Positions 33,494 to 42,686 of a stretch of DNA of 64,000 bases are shown here, one piece after another. Origin of the DNA: Bauldia sp. GTDB lineage: Bacteria > Pseudomonadota > Alphaproteobacteria > Rhizobiales > Kaistiaceae. The notes beneath the pieces were generated by a model, which was given only the letters and a program-made list of their open reading frames with translations, was not told where the DNA came from and did not search any database. The stretch spans positions 1 through 64,000 of the forward strand of contig JAGRKZ010000019.1 in NCBI GenBank assembly GCA_020442065.1, read 5' to 3'. Numbering within the stretch: position 1 is the first letter of the stretch; every line of letters starts with the position of its first letter. The position numbers were made by a program, and so were the translations under genes.

Positions 33494-36400
33494 GTGTGGG
33501 ACGATGTGGGGCGCATTTTGGCGTCTGCCGCCGAAAGGCGACCTGATCAGGCTCTATTCTATTTTTACGACTCCGACGGCACCCTACGAGAGCACTACTC
33601 CTACGCTTCCTTCCTCCGGCGCGCGAACTATGTCGGCCAATGCCTTCGCGGCAGCGGTGTCACCGTCGGCGAACCGGTGTTGCTCGTCTACCCGCCGGGC
33701 ACGGACATGGCGGTGGCGTTTTTTGCCTGCGCGATGATCGGCGCCATCCCGGTTCCGGCGCCGCCGCCGGCACAGGCTCGGCAGCGCGCGGGCTGGGCGC
33801 GCCTTTCCCACATCGCCGTTCACGCTGGCGCTAGCAAGGTGCTGTCGACCGCCGGCATCGTCGAGCGGGCCGCCGCATCTAAGGCCCGTTCAGATGACGA
33901 GGGATTCGGCGATCTGTTCCAACGTCACCGCTGGATCGCCACCGACGCCATGGCCGGCGAGCTCGACGACATCTGCCGCGGTCATTCGGACGTCCTCTTC
34001 ATCCAATACACGTCCGGCTCGACGAGCAAGCCGCGCGGCGTCGCCGTGACCCATGGCAACGTCATCCACAATTCCGGCATCGCAGTCGATCACGATCAGC
34101 CGGTCGGCGTCTCGTGGCTGCCGCATTTCCACGACATGGGCCTGCTCGGTTACTTTCTGTTCAGCGTCATCAGGGGCGGCCAGTCGCATTGCTTCGCGCC
34201 GGTCGATTTCCTTCGCCGGCCGATTCTATGGCTCGAACTGATCAGCCGTGTGCGGGCGACGATCACCACGGCGCCGAACGCCGCCTACGACTATTGCCTC
34301 CGCGAGGGCAAGGTTCCCGAAGACGCGCTTCGCGGTATCGATCTGTCATCGCTGCGATCTATGGTCAACTGTGCCGAGCCGGTGCGGGCCGGGACTTTCG
34401 CGCGCTTCCGACGACGTTTCGCATCCTACGGCCTTGGCAGCGCCGCGCAGGTCGCCGGCTACGGCTTGGCTGAACATACGCTTTGCGTGACTACCGGAGG
34501 CTCTCGCGAGATCCGCCATGACGGCGAAACCGGCGGTCGACTGGGAGGGCCCCATCGCTTCATCAGCTGCGGGCGTCCGGCGCGCGGCGTCGACCTCAGG
34601 ATCGTCGATGCCGGCAGCCACCGGCCCGTCATCGACGGCGCCACCGGCGAGATATGGGTCGACAGCCTGAGCAAGGCAGCCGGGTACTGGCGGCTGCCCG
34701 ACGCCAGCGTCCAGCGCTTCCAAGCGCGGATCGCCGGCAGCGACAGCGACCGGACCTATCTGCGAACCGGCGACATCGGCTTCATGGACGGGGGCGAGCT
34801 GTTCGTGTGCGGCCGCCTCGGCGACATGCTGATTGTCAACGGCCGCAACGTCTTCCCCTCGGACATCGAGGCGGTGCTCGAAGAACGATTTGCTGTGTCG
34901 CTTGCGGGCCGTGTCGCCGCGTTCGGCGCCAGCGCCGCCGACAGCGCGGGCGAAGGCCTGATCGTGCTGATCGAAGCGGGAATTGACCAGCCCGATCTCG
35001 CGACGCTCCGCAGCATCGTCCACCAGACGTCGGGGGTCACGATTGCCACGATCGCCCGCGTTCCGCGAGGTACGATCGTGCGAACCTCGTCGGGAAAGAT
35101 CGCCCGCCGGCTCTGCCGGGAGAGCTGGGAAGCCGGCGGCGTCGAGATGATCGAGAGTCTTCACACGACCCGGGCCGCCGGAAACCTCGAGGAACTCGTG
35201 GCGCGTCTGGTCGCGGAAGCCACCGCGATCGGCGATCCGGATGCGACGCTCGATCGGCTCGGCCTTGATTCGATCGCCCTGGTCAATCTCAGCCTCGCGC
35301 TCGAGGAATTGCTTAGATGGGCCGGCCTCGATACGCCCGAGACGATCGACAAGGCTTCCGACCTGTCGCTTCTTCAGGCGCTTCGAGCTTCCGATCTGGG
35401 CGACGCCCTCACGATGTTCCGCTCCAGTGCGGGCGGCGCCGCCGCCGTGATCGCGCTGTTTGATGACGTCGCCCACAACCTCCGTCGGGACGAGCGCGAA
35501 CGGATGAGAGCGGACGCTACCATGCCGCTCCCGCTTCCCGATGTGACCGCCGGGATCGGGGCCGGCGTCTTCCTCACCGGTGCCACCGGCTTCCTTGGAG
35601 GCTTTCTGCTTCGTTCGCTGCTTGAACTGTCGGGCGATGCGATCACCGTCCTTGTCCGCGGCGACGATCCATCTCATGGCGTGGCGCGGGTGCGCAGGGC
35701 GCTGATCGACAGCGATATGCCGCCGAGCAACGTGGACCGCGCATTGCGCTCGCGCATCAAGGTGGTGCTGGGCGATCTCGCTTTGCCGAGGCTCGGTTTG
35801 TCGGATTCCGACTGGCGCGTCCTCGCCGACGGTGCCAACCGGATCTACCACTGTGGCGCCGAGGTCGACTACGTAAAGAGCTACAATCTCCTTCGAGCGG
35901 CCAACGTCCTCGCAACGCGCGAGGTCATCGCGCTCGCTTCCGAGGGCTGCCGTAAGTCCCTGCACTACATCTCGACCACGTTCGTCTTCGGCTGGTCGGT
36001 GAAACCATCCTTGTTCGAAAGCGACGACAACAGCGATATGGAGAATCTCGATTTCGGCTACGCCCAGTCGAAATGGGTTGCCGAGCAGCTCGTGCTGCGG
36101 GCGCAACGGAGCGGAATTCCGGTCGTCATCTACCGTCCGTCGCTGGTGACGGCGTCGGCCGGCGGGCGTTTCGTCCGGCGCGACATCACCTCCCGCGTCC
36201 TGGGCTACATGATCCGCCACGGGCTGACCGTCGACGCGCCCAATCAGGTCAGCTTCCTGCCGGTCGACGTCTGCGCCCGCAACATCGTCGTCCTGTCGCG
36301 GAGCGATGAACCAGCGCCGGTGTTCCACATGACGGCGGACGACTATCACACCATGACCGACATCTGCGCGGTGATCTCGCAGCGTTTCGGCTATTCCTTC

Positions 36401-36706
36401 GTCGCCGTCAGCCTCGAAGATTTCGTCGCCGATGCTCACGCTCATTGCCAGCCGGACGACGACCTCTACCCGCTGCTGAGTTTCTACGATCGCAACACAA
36501 AGCATATCCTGCGCATGGGCGACAAACGTTACGACAACAGCGTCTATCGGCGGGCGCGCGATAGCGAGGCGCTCGCCCTTTCGCATCCGACGCTCGAGGC
36601 GACCGTCGACCCAATAGTCTCCTTCTTGCAGCGCGAAGGCCTGATCGCATCGGCGGGCCGCCAGCTTGACGAGCGGGACGTGGCGTCGGCCGGAGGACTG
36701 GCATGA
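33494..36706 (+). CDS. Fatty acyl-AMP ligase - acyl carrier protein - thioester reductase fusion
   Basis: 1070 aa; GTG start behind AGGAGG. Residues about 1-560: adenylate-forming domain of FAAL type (phosphate loop YTSGSTSKPRGV near 173, WLPHFHDMGL, GYGLAEHTLCV, YLRTGDIGF). Residues about 565-635: carrier protein with the phosphopantetheine serine in LGLDSIAL (Ser 593). Residues about 690-1050: thioester reductase, an extended SDR with FLTGATGFLGGFLL (696) and catalytic YAQSKWVAE (Tyr 856). It should activate a fatty acid, load it on its own carrier and release it as aldehyde or alcohol using NADPH. It overlaps the AlkB-like gene by ATGA. A cytoplasmic, membrane-near lipid-tailoring enzyme of unknown product. 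Confidence 0.88.
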   Translation: MWDDVGRILASAAERRPDQALFYFYDSDGTLREHYSYASFLRRANYVGQCLRGSGVTVGEPVLLVYPPGTDMAVAFFACAMIGAIPVPAPPPAQARQRAGWARLSHIAVHAGASKVLSTAGIVERAAASKARSDDEGFGDLFQRHRWIATDAMAGELDDICRGHSDVLFIQYTSGSTSKPRGVAVTHGNVIHNSGIAVDHDQPVGVSWLPHFHDMGLLGYFLFSVIRGGQSHCFAPVDFLRRPILWLELISRVRATITTAPNAAYDYCLREGKVPEDALRGIDLSSLRSMVNCAEPVRAGTFARFRRRFASYGLGSAAQVAGYGLAEHTLCVTTGGSREIRHDGETGGRLGGPHRFISCGRPARGVDLRIVDAGSHRPVIDGATGEIWVDSLSKAAGYWRLPDASVQRFQARIAGSDSDRTYLRTGDIGFMDGGELFVCGRLGDMLIVNGRNVFPSDIEAVLEERFAVSLAGRVAAFGASAADSAGEGLIVLIEAGIDQPDLATLRSIVHQTSGVTIATIARVPRGTIVRTSSGKIARRLCRESWEAGGVEMIESLHTTRAAGNLEELVARLVAEATAIGDPDATLDRLGLDSIALVNLSLALEELLRWAGLDTPETIDKASDLSLLQALRASDLGDALTMFRSSAGGAAAVIALFDDVAHNLRRDERERMRADATMPLPLPDVTAGIGAGVFLTGATGFLGGFLLRSLLELSGDAITVLVRGDDPSHGVARVRRALIDSDMPPSNVDRALRSRIKVVLGDLALPRLGLSDSDWRVLADGANRIYHCGAEVDYVKSYNLLRAANVLATREVIALASEGCRKSLHYISTTFVFGWSVKPSLFESDDNSDMENLDFGYAQSKWVAEQLVLRAQRSGIPVVIYRPSLVTASAGGRFVRRDITSRVLGYMIRHGLTVDAPNQVSFLPVDVCARNIVVLSRSDEPAPVFHMTADDYHTMTDICAVISQRFGYSFVAVSLEDFVADAHAHCQPDDDLYPLLSFYDRNTKHILRMGDKRYDNSVYRRARDSEALALSHPTLEATVDPIVSFLQREGLIASAGRQLDERDVASAGGLA

Positions 36707-37866
36707 AGGCGCTGGTTGACCAGGGTCGTTTCGCCCTTCTGCCGGCGATGCAGCTGATCGGCCTGCTGACCATCGCTGTCGGAGGCCCCTGGCTGTGGTT
36801 AGGAGGTGCGCTGCTGCTCGGCTTCAACCTGCTCCTCGATGACGTTGGCGCCGACTATCTCGAGATAGTCGAATCACCGAGCCGGGCCTACCTCGACGCA
36901 ATGCTGTATGCCTCGGTCCCGCTGGTTGTTTTGCTGACGGCCGGGCTACTGTTCTACACCGCCTCGCCCGGAACCATCATGGCGGACTTGGCGAGTGGGT
37001 TCGGAATCGTCCGGCAAGGCGCTGCATGGTGGGTCGATTCTGCGGGGCTCGTCTTCAGCGTCGGTGTTCTCGGCGGCTTCGCCGCGGGCTCTTTCGCCCA
37101 CGAACTTCTGCACCGACCGACCCGTGGCGAATGGCTGATGAGCCAATCTCTCCTCGCCCGCTGCCTGCACGCTGCTTTCGCCCTCGAGCACATCCACGGC
37201 CATCACGTCGGCGTCGGCACGCCACACGACATTTCCACCGCGCCGCGTGGGCTAGGCTTCTGGCGCTATCTTCCCCGCACCTACGTCGGCGCGATCCGCG
37301 GCGCGGCCCGAATCGAGGCCGACCGGATGCGCCGCATGGGGCTACCTTGGTACGCGCCACGCAACAGGTTCCTGCAGGGCGTGCTCCTTGAACTCGCCAT
37401 GCTGGTCGCCGTAGCTATTGTCGCAGGGCGAGCCGGTCTCGGCGCGTACCTGATCACTGCGGCGATCGGCGTGCTCATCATCGAACTCGGTAACTACGTG
37501 GCGCACTACGGCTTGGTGCGGGCTAGCGGGCGGCCGGTTCTGCCTCGACACTCCTGGAACGCGCCGCGCTTCTTTTCTTCGAGCGTCATGGTCAACGCGC
37601 CGCGTCATTCCCACCACCATCGCTCTGCCACGACCCGCTATTGGGACCTCGCCGTGCTCGACGGCGGCGCCATCTATCCCTACGGGACCGCCGTTATGTC
37701 AGTGATTGCGCTGGTACCGCCTTTGTGGTTCCGCGTGATGCAGCCGCATCTGGACGACTGGGACGCGCGGCAGGCGAGCAGCGAGGAACTGGAGATAATC
37801 CGCCGCTCTGCCGACGCCGGCCGCGTACGCGCGCCGCGCGGCGCCCCGATGCCCGGCCAGCGATGA
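36703..37866 (+). CDS. AlkB-like membrane di-iron alkane hydroxylase/desaturase
   Basis: 387 aa with about six hydrophobic segments. The histidine boxes of AlkB-type enzymes are all present: HELLHR (about residue 134), EHIHGHHVGVGTPHD (about 164), NYVAHYGLVR (about 264) and PRHSHHHRS (about 304). In the third box the usual Glu before His is Ala. It uses O2 and rubredoxin-type electrons to hydroxylate or desaturate acyl or alkyl chains. Because it is translationally coupled to the FAAL-ACP-TR gene, it likely acts on the carrier-bound chain or the released aldehyde. No rubredoxin gene is adjacent. The C-terminus is basic. Confidence 0.87.
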   Translation: MKALVDQGRFALLPAMQLIGLLTIAVGGPWLWLGGALLLGFNLLLDDVGADYLEIVESPSRAYLDAMLYASVPLVVLLTAGLLFYTASPGTIMADLASGFGIVRQGAAWWVDSAGLVFSVGVLGGFAAGSFAHELLHRPTRGEWLMSQSLLARCLHAAFALEHIHGHHVGVGTPHDISTAPRGLGFWRYLPRTYVGAIRGAARIEADRMRRMGLPWYAPRNRFLQGVLLELAMLVAVAIVAGRAGLGAYLITAAIGVLIIELGNYVAHYGLVRASGRPVLPRHSWNAPRFFSSSVMVNAPRHSHHHRSATTRYWDLAVLDGGAIYPYGTAVMSVIALVPPLWFRVMQPHLDDWDARQASSEELEIIRRSADAGRVRAPRGAPMPGQR

Positions 37867-37936
37867 GCCAGCGAGCACCGCCTTGATGGAGTATTGCGGC
37901 AGGTCGTGCCCCCACTGCGTCGCCGAAGCGTCGTGA

Positions 37937-38131
37937 GTTGACGTTCTCGTCGGCTACAGCAGGAGCAAGGCTCTCGGCCGCGACGGCAACGATAACTTCA
38001 TAGCGCTTGAAGGTGTCGCCGTTCTCAAAGGGGGCGATGGCGACGATCTCCTCCGCGGCAACGGTATGAGCAAACTCGCTGGCAACGATGGCGACGATGT
38101 CTTCGTCTTCGACATTCTTGGAGGCGTCGAC
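37937..38131 (+). pseudogene. Remnant of an RTX calcium-binding repeat protein
   Basis: In one frame after a stop at 37934-37936 the sequence reads GRDGNDNFIALEGVAV, LKGGDGDDLLRGNG, LAGNDGDDVFVFD, the G-G-x-G-x-D nonapeptide repeats of RTX proteins with the F-x-F-D end. There is no start or exported C-terminal signal. At 38132 the reading is interrupted by the end of an insertion sequence. A type-1-secreted protein gene was probably broken here. Confidence 0.6.
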
Positions 38132-38958
38132 TGTCCGTCGTCAGAGTTTTTGGGACAGCGAGCGGCTTCATTTTAGGGAGGGCTCTGGCTCGTCTGGTTG
38201 ATGATGCTAAGCGGCTTGCCGACGATGCAGCAAGCGTCGGTCTTCGATGGTCTGTCGTTCGATCCTTTACCGTTCGATGAGGATTGTCTGGCCACGCCCG
38301 AAGTAGACATCGGCGGGCGTCAGGTTGCCGAGGCTCTCGTGGTAGCGCAGGTGATTGTAGTGGGCGACAGAGGCGCCGATCTGCGCCTCGAGCTCGCCGG
38401 GCAGGTAGTAGTTTTTAAGCAGAATGCCGTTCTTGAGGGTCTGGTGCCAGCGCTCGATAGGGCGCGCCGCGGACATGATCGATGTCCTGGCCTTCGAGCC
38501 ATTCGGCCAGGTCGGCCGAGACGTAGCTCGGGCCATTGTCCGACAGGAGCCGCGGCCGGTGAATGACCTTGGCCCTGTCGAGCCCCGACGCCTCCAACGC
38601 CAGATCGAGGGTGGCGGTGACGTCGTCGGCCGCCATCGAGGTGCACAGCTTCCAGGTGATGATGTAGCGGGAGAAGTCGTCGAGCACGGTCGACAGATAA
38701 TACCACCCCCATCCGATGACCTTCAGATAGGTGAAGTCGGTCGTCCTGATCATCGAAGAGGGCGTCGGCGTGCTTGAGACAGGCGGAGACGAAACGTCGA
38801 TCGGCCGCGGTGAAGCCTGGGTGATTCCTTTCCGCGCGTCGCCGATTGCCCTGAACGGCAACCTTCGCTGCCTCGTTTGCCCCCCACCTTCCTCTTAGCG
38901 GGTCCTCTTGCGCAGTCCTGATCTCAAGGAACCCTCCACGTCTGTACCGTATGAGCAT
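38132..38958 (-). mobile_element. Decayed IS3-family insertion sequence
   Basis: It begins with TGTCCGTCGTCAGAG and includes a minus-strand OrfB-type transposase with DDE residues in TTDFTYLKVIGWGW, RLLSDNGPSYVSADL and PIERWHQTLKN. A deletion of about 22 bases near 38451-38470 removes the segment linking APY to IERWHQ and shifts the frame. The N-terminal part is also split between frames. The right end could not be identified. The left 65 bases match 29524-29587. The element interrupts an RTX gene. Confidence 0.75.
38267..38861 (-). pseudogene. IS3-family OrfB transposase, frameshifted
   Basis: An rve-type DDE integrase core in two frames. The upstream frame (38861 to about 38470) reads FTYLKVIGWGWYYLSTVLDD, FSRYIITWKLCTSMAADDV and RLLSDNGPSYVS. 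The downstream frame (about 38465 to 38267) reads IERWHQTLKNGILLKNYYLP and ends NLTPADVYFGRGQ. The junction lacks about seven codons that normally link the motifs, so the enzyme is inactive. It once catalysed copy-out/paste-in transposition. Confidence 0.8.
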
Positions 38959-39034
38959 CGTCGTTCGGGTTACGGCAAATCACCCGTGCGCAGATACACC
39001 AAGCCCTAGCTTGAGCCCGCAGCAGCCCGCAAAT

Positions 39035-39763
39035 TCAGACTCCGACCATGCGGCGCTGCTCGGCATCGAGCTCGGCGATAACTGCGGAATCGAGATACTT
39101 CACCCAATCCGTCTGCCTCCGACGGCCCGCCCGAGTGTAGTACACGTGTACCGCCCTGCGCCGGTCACCACTGATGTTCTTCGAGGCGGCGTGGAGTACG
39201 TGGGCATCGAACACCACGACGCTGCCGGCCCGTGCGGTGATTTGGATTACCCGCGGATCGTCATCCCCAGCGAGCTCGACCGTCTTATGCGTGCCTGGCA
39301 CGAAACGGGTTGCGCCGTTGTTCGGCGAGATGTCGTCGATAGCCCACAGGCTGTTGACCACGACTGGTCCCTCCGGCCCGACTGGTCCCTCATCGCGATG
39401 CAGGGTCTGTCGGCCGTGGCCTCGCAGCGGTTCGAGCGAGTTCATTGAGCTGAGGCTGCAGTCTGCGCCGAGAACCGCCGCCACTACGTCGAATATCGGG
39501 GAGCGGCGCATCAGGCCGCGGAACCAAGCATCCTTGCCGACAAGCACCGACGCCCAGTTGAATTCGGTCGAGCGGCACATTAGCTCCGCGCCGGCGGCGC
39601 CACTTGAGGTGTCGATCATCGGCTTGTCGACGTATGGATCGAAACTGTCATAGAGCCGGTCCAATATGATGCGGGCCCGAGCCAACTCATCATCGTTGAG
39701 TATATCCTCGAACACCGTGAAGCCTATCGCCCGCAGTTCGGCCAGGCGGGTGCTGGTACCCAT
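39035..39763 (-). CDS. PhyH-family Fe(II)/2-oxoglutarate dioxygenase
   Basis: 242 aa; ATG behind GAGGGAGAG. The double-stranded beta-helix metal triad is visible: H-x-D in RQTLHRDEGPVG (about residue 121) and the distal His in VVFDAHVLHAASKN, with Arg further on for 2-oxoglutarate (RRAVHVYYTRAGR). PhyH enzymes hydroxylate small molecules with O2 and 2-oxoglutarate. It is the last gene of a long minus-strand operon (transporter, dehydrogenases, aminotransferase, peptidase-like enzyme), so it probably modifies the imported compound or an intermediate. Confidence 0.87.
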   Translation of the reverse strand: MGTSTRLAELRAIGFTVFEDILNDDELARARIILDRLYDSFDPYVDKPMIDTSSGAAGAELMCRSTEFNWASVLVGKDAWFRGLMRRSPIFDVVAAVLGADCSLSSMNSLEPLRGHGRQTLHRDEGPVGPEGPVVVNSLWAIDDISPNNGATRFVPGTHKTVELAGDDDPRVIQITARAGSVVVFDAHVLHAASKNISGDRRRAVHVYYTRAGRRRQTDWVKYLDSAVIAELDAEQRRMVGV

Positions 39764-39787
39764 AACGCTCTCCCTCTTTCGGTCCCC

Positions 39788-40579
39788 TCAAAGCAGCGAA
39801 AAGCCGCCGTCGACTATCAAGTTGTGGCCGGTGACGAACGCAGCTCCGGGCGAGGCAAGGAAAACGATCGCCGCCTCAAGATCAGCCGGCTGGCCAAGCC
39901 GCCGCACCGGCGTGCGCGCGACAAGAGCCTGGCGAGTTCCAGGGCCGATCAGGCCGGTGGTTCGTTCGGTTTCCATCATCCCTGGACTAAGGGCGTTAAC
40001 AGTGATCCCTGCCGGCCCGAGGATCGCCGCCAGGTGCCGGGTGAGACCGATCAACCCGGCCTTGCTCGCGCCATAGGAGGGTAGGTCAAACGAAGCCGCG
40101 TCCGGATAAAGGTCGCGGTGCGGGGCGAGCGTCCCGTAGACGGACGCCACGTTAATGATCCGCCCGCTGCCAGTCGCCGCCATTCCCGGCGCAAAAACCT
40201 GACTGAGCTGGAACGCTGCTGTGAGGTTGATGGCCAGGACCCTGTCCCAATCCTCGCCTTTCACTGCCTGCCAAGGCTGCCGGTCGCTGGTCCCGGCGTT
40301 GTTGACAAGAATGTCCACGTGGCCAGCCAACCTCGCGATACGCTGCACATCCACGTCCTTTGTGACGTCCGCGGGAATCCGATCCGATGTGCATCCCATC
40401 GTCGCCAGTGCGTCCGCTGTTTCGGCCAGAAGAGACTCACGCCGACCCACCAGACAGAGCCGGGCGCCGGCTTTCGCGAGGCCAATCGCCATCGCTTTGC
40501 CAAGCCCGGTCCCTGCGCCAGTGACCAGCGCGGTCTTGCCGGCGAGCACAGCATCTTCCGGAGTTGCCTGGGCTTTCAA
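39788..40579 (-). CDS. Short-chain dehydrogenase/reductase (SDR)
   Basis: 263 aa using a TTG at 40579 that overlaps the stop of the aminotransferase gene (TTGA); the frame is open further upstream inside that gene but looks antisense-like. NAD(P) motif ALVTGAGTGLGKAM, NNAG in DILVNNAGTSD, active-site Ser in INVASVYG, Y-x3-K in LPSYGASKAGLIG, and the C-terminal VTGHNLIVDGGFSLL. It is a classical SDR, likely oxidising a sugar or hydroxy-acid hydroxyl. It is the third SDR in this operon (see 42687 and 43502). Confidence 0.87.
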   Translation of the reverse strand: MKAQATPEDAVLAGKTALVTGAGTGLGKAMAIGLAKAGARLCLVGRRESLLAETADALATMGCTSDRIPADVTKDVDVQRIARLAGHVDILVNNAGTSDRQPWQAVKGEDWDRVLAINLTAAFQLSQVFAPGMAATGSGRIINVASVYGTLAPHRDLYPDAASFDLPSYGASKAGLIGLTRHLAAILGPAGITVNALSPGMMETERTTGLIGPGTRQALVARTPVRRLGQPADLEAAIVFLASPGAAFVTGHNLIVDGGFSLL

Positions 40580-41511
40580 GGGCTGCCCCGTTCGGCCGGC
40601 TGGGCCACCGCACGCCGAAGCGCTTGGGCCGGAATGTCCATGCCGACCTTCTCGCTCCATGCTCTGATCAATCGTCGAGCAATCGGCCCGGGCTTGCCAT
40701 CGCCAATCGCCCGCCCATGGGCGCGGGTGATGGGCATGAGGCAGTAGGAGGTCGCAGTGGCAAACGCCTCGTCCGCCGTCGCAAGGTCGTAGGGCCAGAT
40801 GTCCTCTTCGCGTACCTCCAACCCGAGCTCGCGCGCCAGGTCGATGACAACAGCACGGCTGATGCCGGCAAGCGCCGCCTCGGTGGTCGGCGTGCGCAAT
40901 ACGCCATCCCGGACCACGAAGAGGTTCCAGCCGGTGCCTTCGGCAAGCCGCCCGGCGAGGTCGAGAAGCAGTGGCGCTGCGCCGCGTTCGATGTCGGCGG
41001 CCTCGCGCTCGGCTATCGCTTGGTAGAGGCGGCTCCGGTGTTTCACGCGGGCGTCGAGGGTCTGGGACGACTGCTGACGGACGGTTGGGAAAACCACCGA
41101 GATACCGCTTTCGTAGGATCCGGCGAAACGGTGAAATGGGAGGCGGATGGGGTGAAGGAGGAGCGTGAAGTCATCATATGAGACGCCCGGATCCCGATAG
41201 TATGCGAACGTCCCTCGCGTCACATCCAGCTTTAGAAGCAATTCGTCTTCGGGATCGAAAGCGGTGGCGTTGCGCTCGACCATTTCGGCGAGGAGGGACG
41301 CAAGATCGATTGTCGGGTCCACATCTATTCGAGCGATCCGGCAGGAATCCCGGAATCGAGCTAGATGACGCGACACTTCGTAGGGCTTGCGTCGAAAGGT
41401 GCGGAGTGTCTCGGTGATCGTCTCGCCATACATCAGGCCGGAATCGAAGAGCGAGATCTTCGCTTCCGACGCCGGTACCCAGTCGCCGTGGACGTAGCAA
41501 ACGGATTCCAT
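40576..41511 (-). CDS. Class IV PLP aminotransferase (D-amino-acid/branched-chain type)
   Basis: 311 aa. Fold-type IV features: MYGETITETLRTFRRKPYEV, HLARFRDSCRIARI, the catalytic lysine region ARVKHRSRLYQAIAE (Lys about 156), DLAGRLAEGTGWNLFVVRDG and TTEAALAGISRAVVIDLA. It transfers amino groups to or from 2-oxo acids; whether it acts on D-amino acids, branched chains or aminodeoxychorismate-like substrates cannot be told. It is translationally linked to the downstream SDR by a TTGA overlap. Its presence beside an M24 enzyme suggests an amino-acid-containing substrate. Confidence 0.85.
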   Translation of the reverse strand: MESVCYVHGDWVPASEAKISLFDSGLMYGETITETLRTFRRKPYEVSRHLARFRDSCRIARIDVDPTIDLASLLAEMVERNATAFDPEDELLLKLDVTRGTFAYYRDPGVSYDDFTLLLHPIRLPFHRFAGSYESGISVVFPTVRQQSSQTLDARVKHRSRLYQAIAEREAADIERGAAPLLLDLAGRLAEGTGWNLFVVRDGVLRTPTTEAALAGISRAVVIDLARELGLEVREEDIWPYDLATADEAFATATSYCLMPITRAHGRAIGDGKPGPIARRLIRAWSEKVGMDIPAQALRRAVAQPAERGSP

Positions 41512-41523
41512 CCCGCCTTTCCC

Positions 41524-42642
41524 TCATCTCGGCAGACGCGACAAGCGTCGCACGCCGCGCTCGGTCACCACGTAGTCATCCTCGATACGAACCCCGCCGC
41601 GCAGGTCGTCGAAATAGGCTGCTGGCTCGACCGCGATTACATCACCCGCCTCGAATACCTCGTCACCGTCGGTCGCGATCCACGGTGCCTCGTGGGGCCG
41701 AAGTCCGATGCCGTGGCCGGTCAGGTGGAAGTAATCCCCAGCGGTCTGGCGCCAGGCGGACTGGTGAGCGCGGAGCGCGCGGTCGAGTTCCCCCACGGGC
41801 AGACCGGGCCGCACCATATCCTCCACCAGATCGAGCGCGCCGATCGTCACGTCGATCGCTCGGGCGAGGGTCGGGCCTGGGTCGCCGATGGGATAGGTGC
41901 GGCACATGTCGGCCCAGTACCCGCCCCGATTCGGAAAGTAGTCGATGACAAACGAGTCCCCGGCAGCAAGCACACGGCCAGTGGGCGGGCCCCCGGCTTC
42001 GCCACCGCCCGGTCCAGCCATGAAGTCGCCACCGAAGGCGACAGCGGTCCTGGCGGCCGAATCGACCGCCTCACGGATCGCCTGATAGACCATGAGTTCC
42101 GTTGCGCCGGGCTTTACCGCCTCGGCGGCCGCCCCGAGCGCCAGATCCGCGAGAGAGACATTGTGCTCGATGATGGCAAGTTCATCGGGATCCTTACGGC
42201 GTCGAAGGCGGATGAGCGCACTGGCGATGTCCACAGTGGGAGCGCCGGCCCGCGCGAGTCCGGAGACTATCCAGGCGGGCGCTCCGGAGGTATCGATCGC
42301 GACCGGCCCATGTCCGGCCAGAGCGGAGAGCCGCAACGCTGCGGCGGTGGCTAGTTCCCGGTTGTGGTGGACGGCGCGATCGCGCCGGATACCTTTCATG
42401 ACAATCACTTCGCTCGCGATCGAGGCGCTCGCCTCGCCCGCGAAGAGATAAGCGATGGCTTCTCCCGAGGTCACGATGAGCACCGCTGGCCAGCCGTGGG
42501 GCGACGACGACCCCACGGCCCAGCGGATAACGTCGGGTTCGTGAAGCACCGCCGCTCCCGCTCCTAATTCTTCCATCGCGTCGCGGAGCCGCTCAAGCCG
42601 GCCAGCACATCCCTCAAGGGAGAGGTCGGGGCAGGTCAGCAT
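41524..42642 (-). CDS. M24 family metallopeptidase (Xaa-Pro aminopeptidase/creatinase fold)
   Basis: 372 aa. N-terminal creatinase-like domain (residues about 1-145), then the pita-bread domain. Metal ligands: Asp in FVIDYFPNRGG, Asp in YWADMCRTYP, His in FHLTGHGIGLRPHE, Glu in VIAVEPAAYF and Glu in GVRIEDDYVVTE. All five are present, so it should be an active di-metal enzyme, either a proline aminopeptidase or a non-peptidase such as creatinase. Located in the minus-strand operon next to the aminotransferase with a 12-base gap. Confidence 0.88.
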   Translation of the reverse strand: MLTCPDLSLEGCAGRLERLRDAMEELGAGAAVLHEPDVIRWAVGSSSPHGWPAVLIVTSGEAIAYLFAGEASASIASEVIVMKGIRRDRAVHHNRELATAAALRLSALAGHGPVAIDTSGAPAWIVSGLARAGAPTVDIASALIRLRRRKDPDELAIIEHNVSLADLALGAAAEAVKPGATELMVYQAIREAVDSAARTAVAFGGDFMAGPGGGEAGGPPTGRVLAAGDSFVIDYFPNRGGYWADMCRTYPIGDPGPTLARAIDVTIGALDLVEDMVRPGLPVGELDRALRAHQSAWRQTAGDYFHLTGHGIGLRPHEAPWIATDGDEVFEAGDVIAVEPAAYFDDLRGGVRIEDDYVVTERGVRRLSRLPR

Positions 42643-42686
42643 GACGAGGTAGCTCCTGGTTTATCGGCAGCAGGGTCTTGGGATTG

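Noticed and set aside
34346-36586. 746-codon open frame on the minus strand
   Set aside because: It is fully antisense to the FAAL-ACP-TR gene, with no ribosome site and no family motif; high GC keeps antisense frames open.
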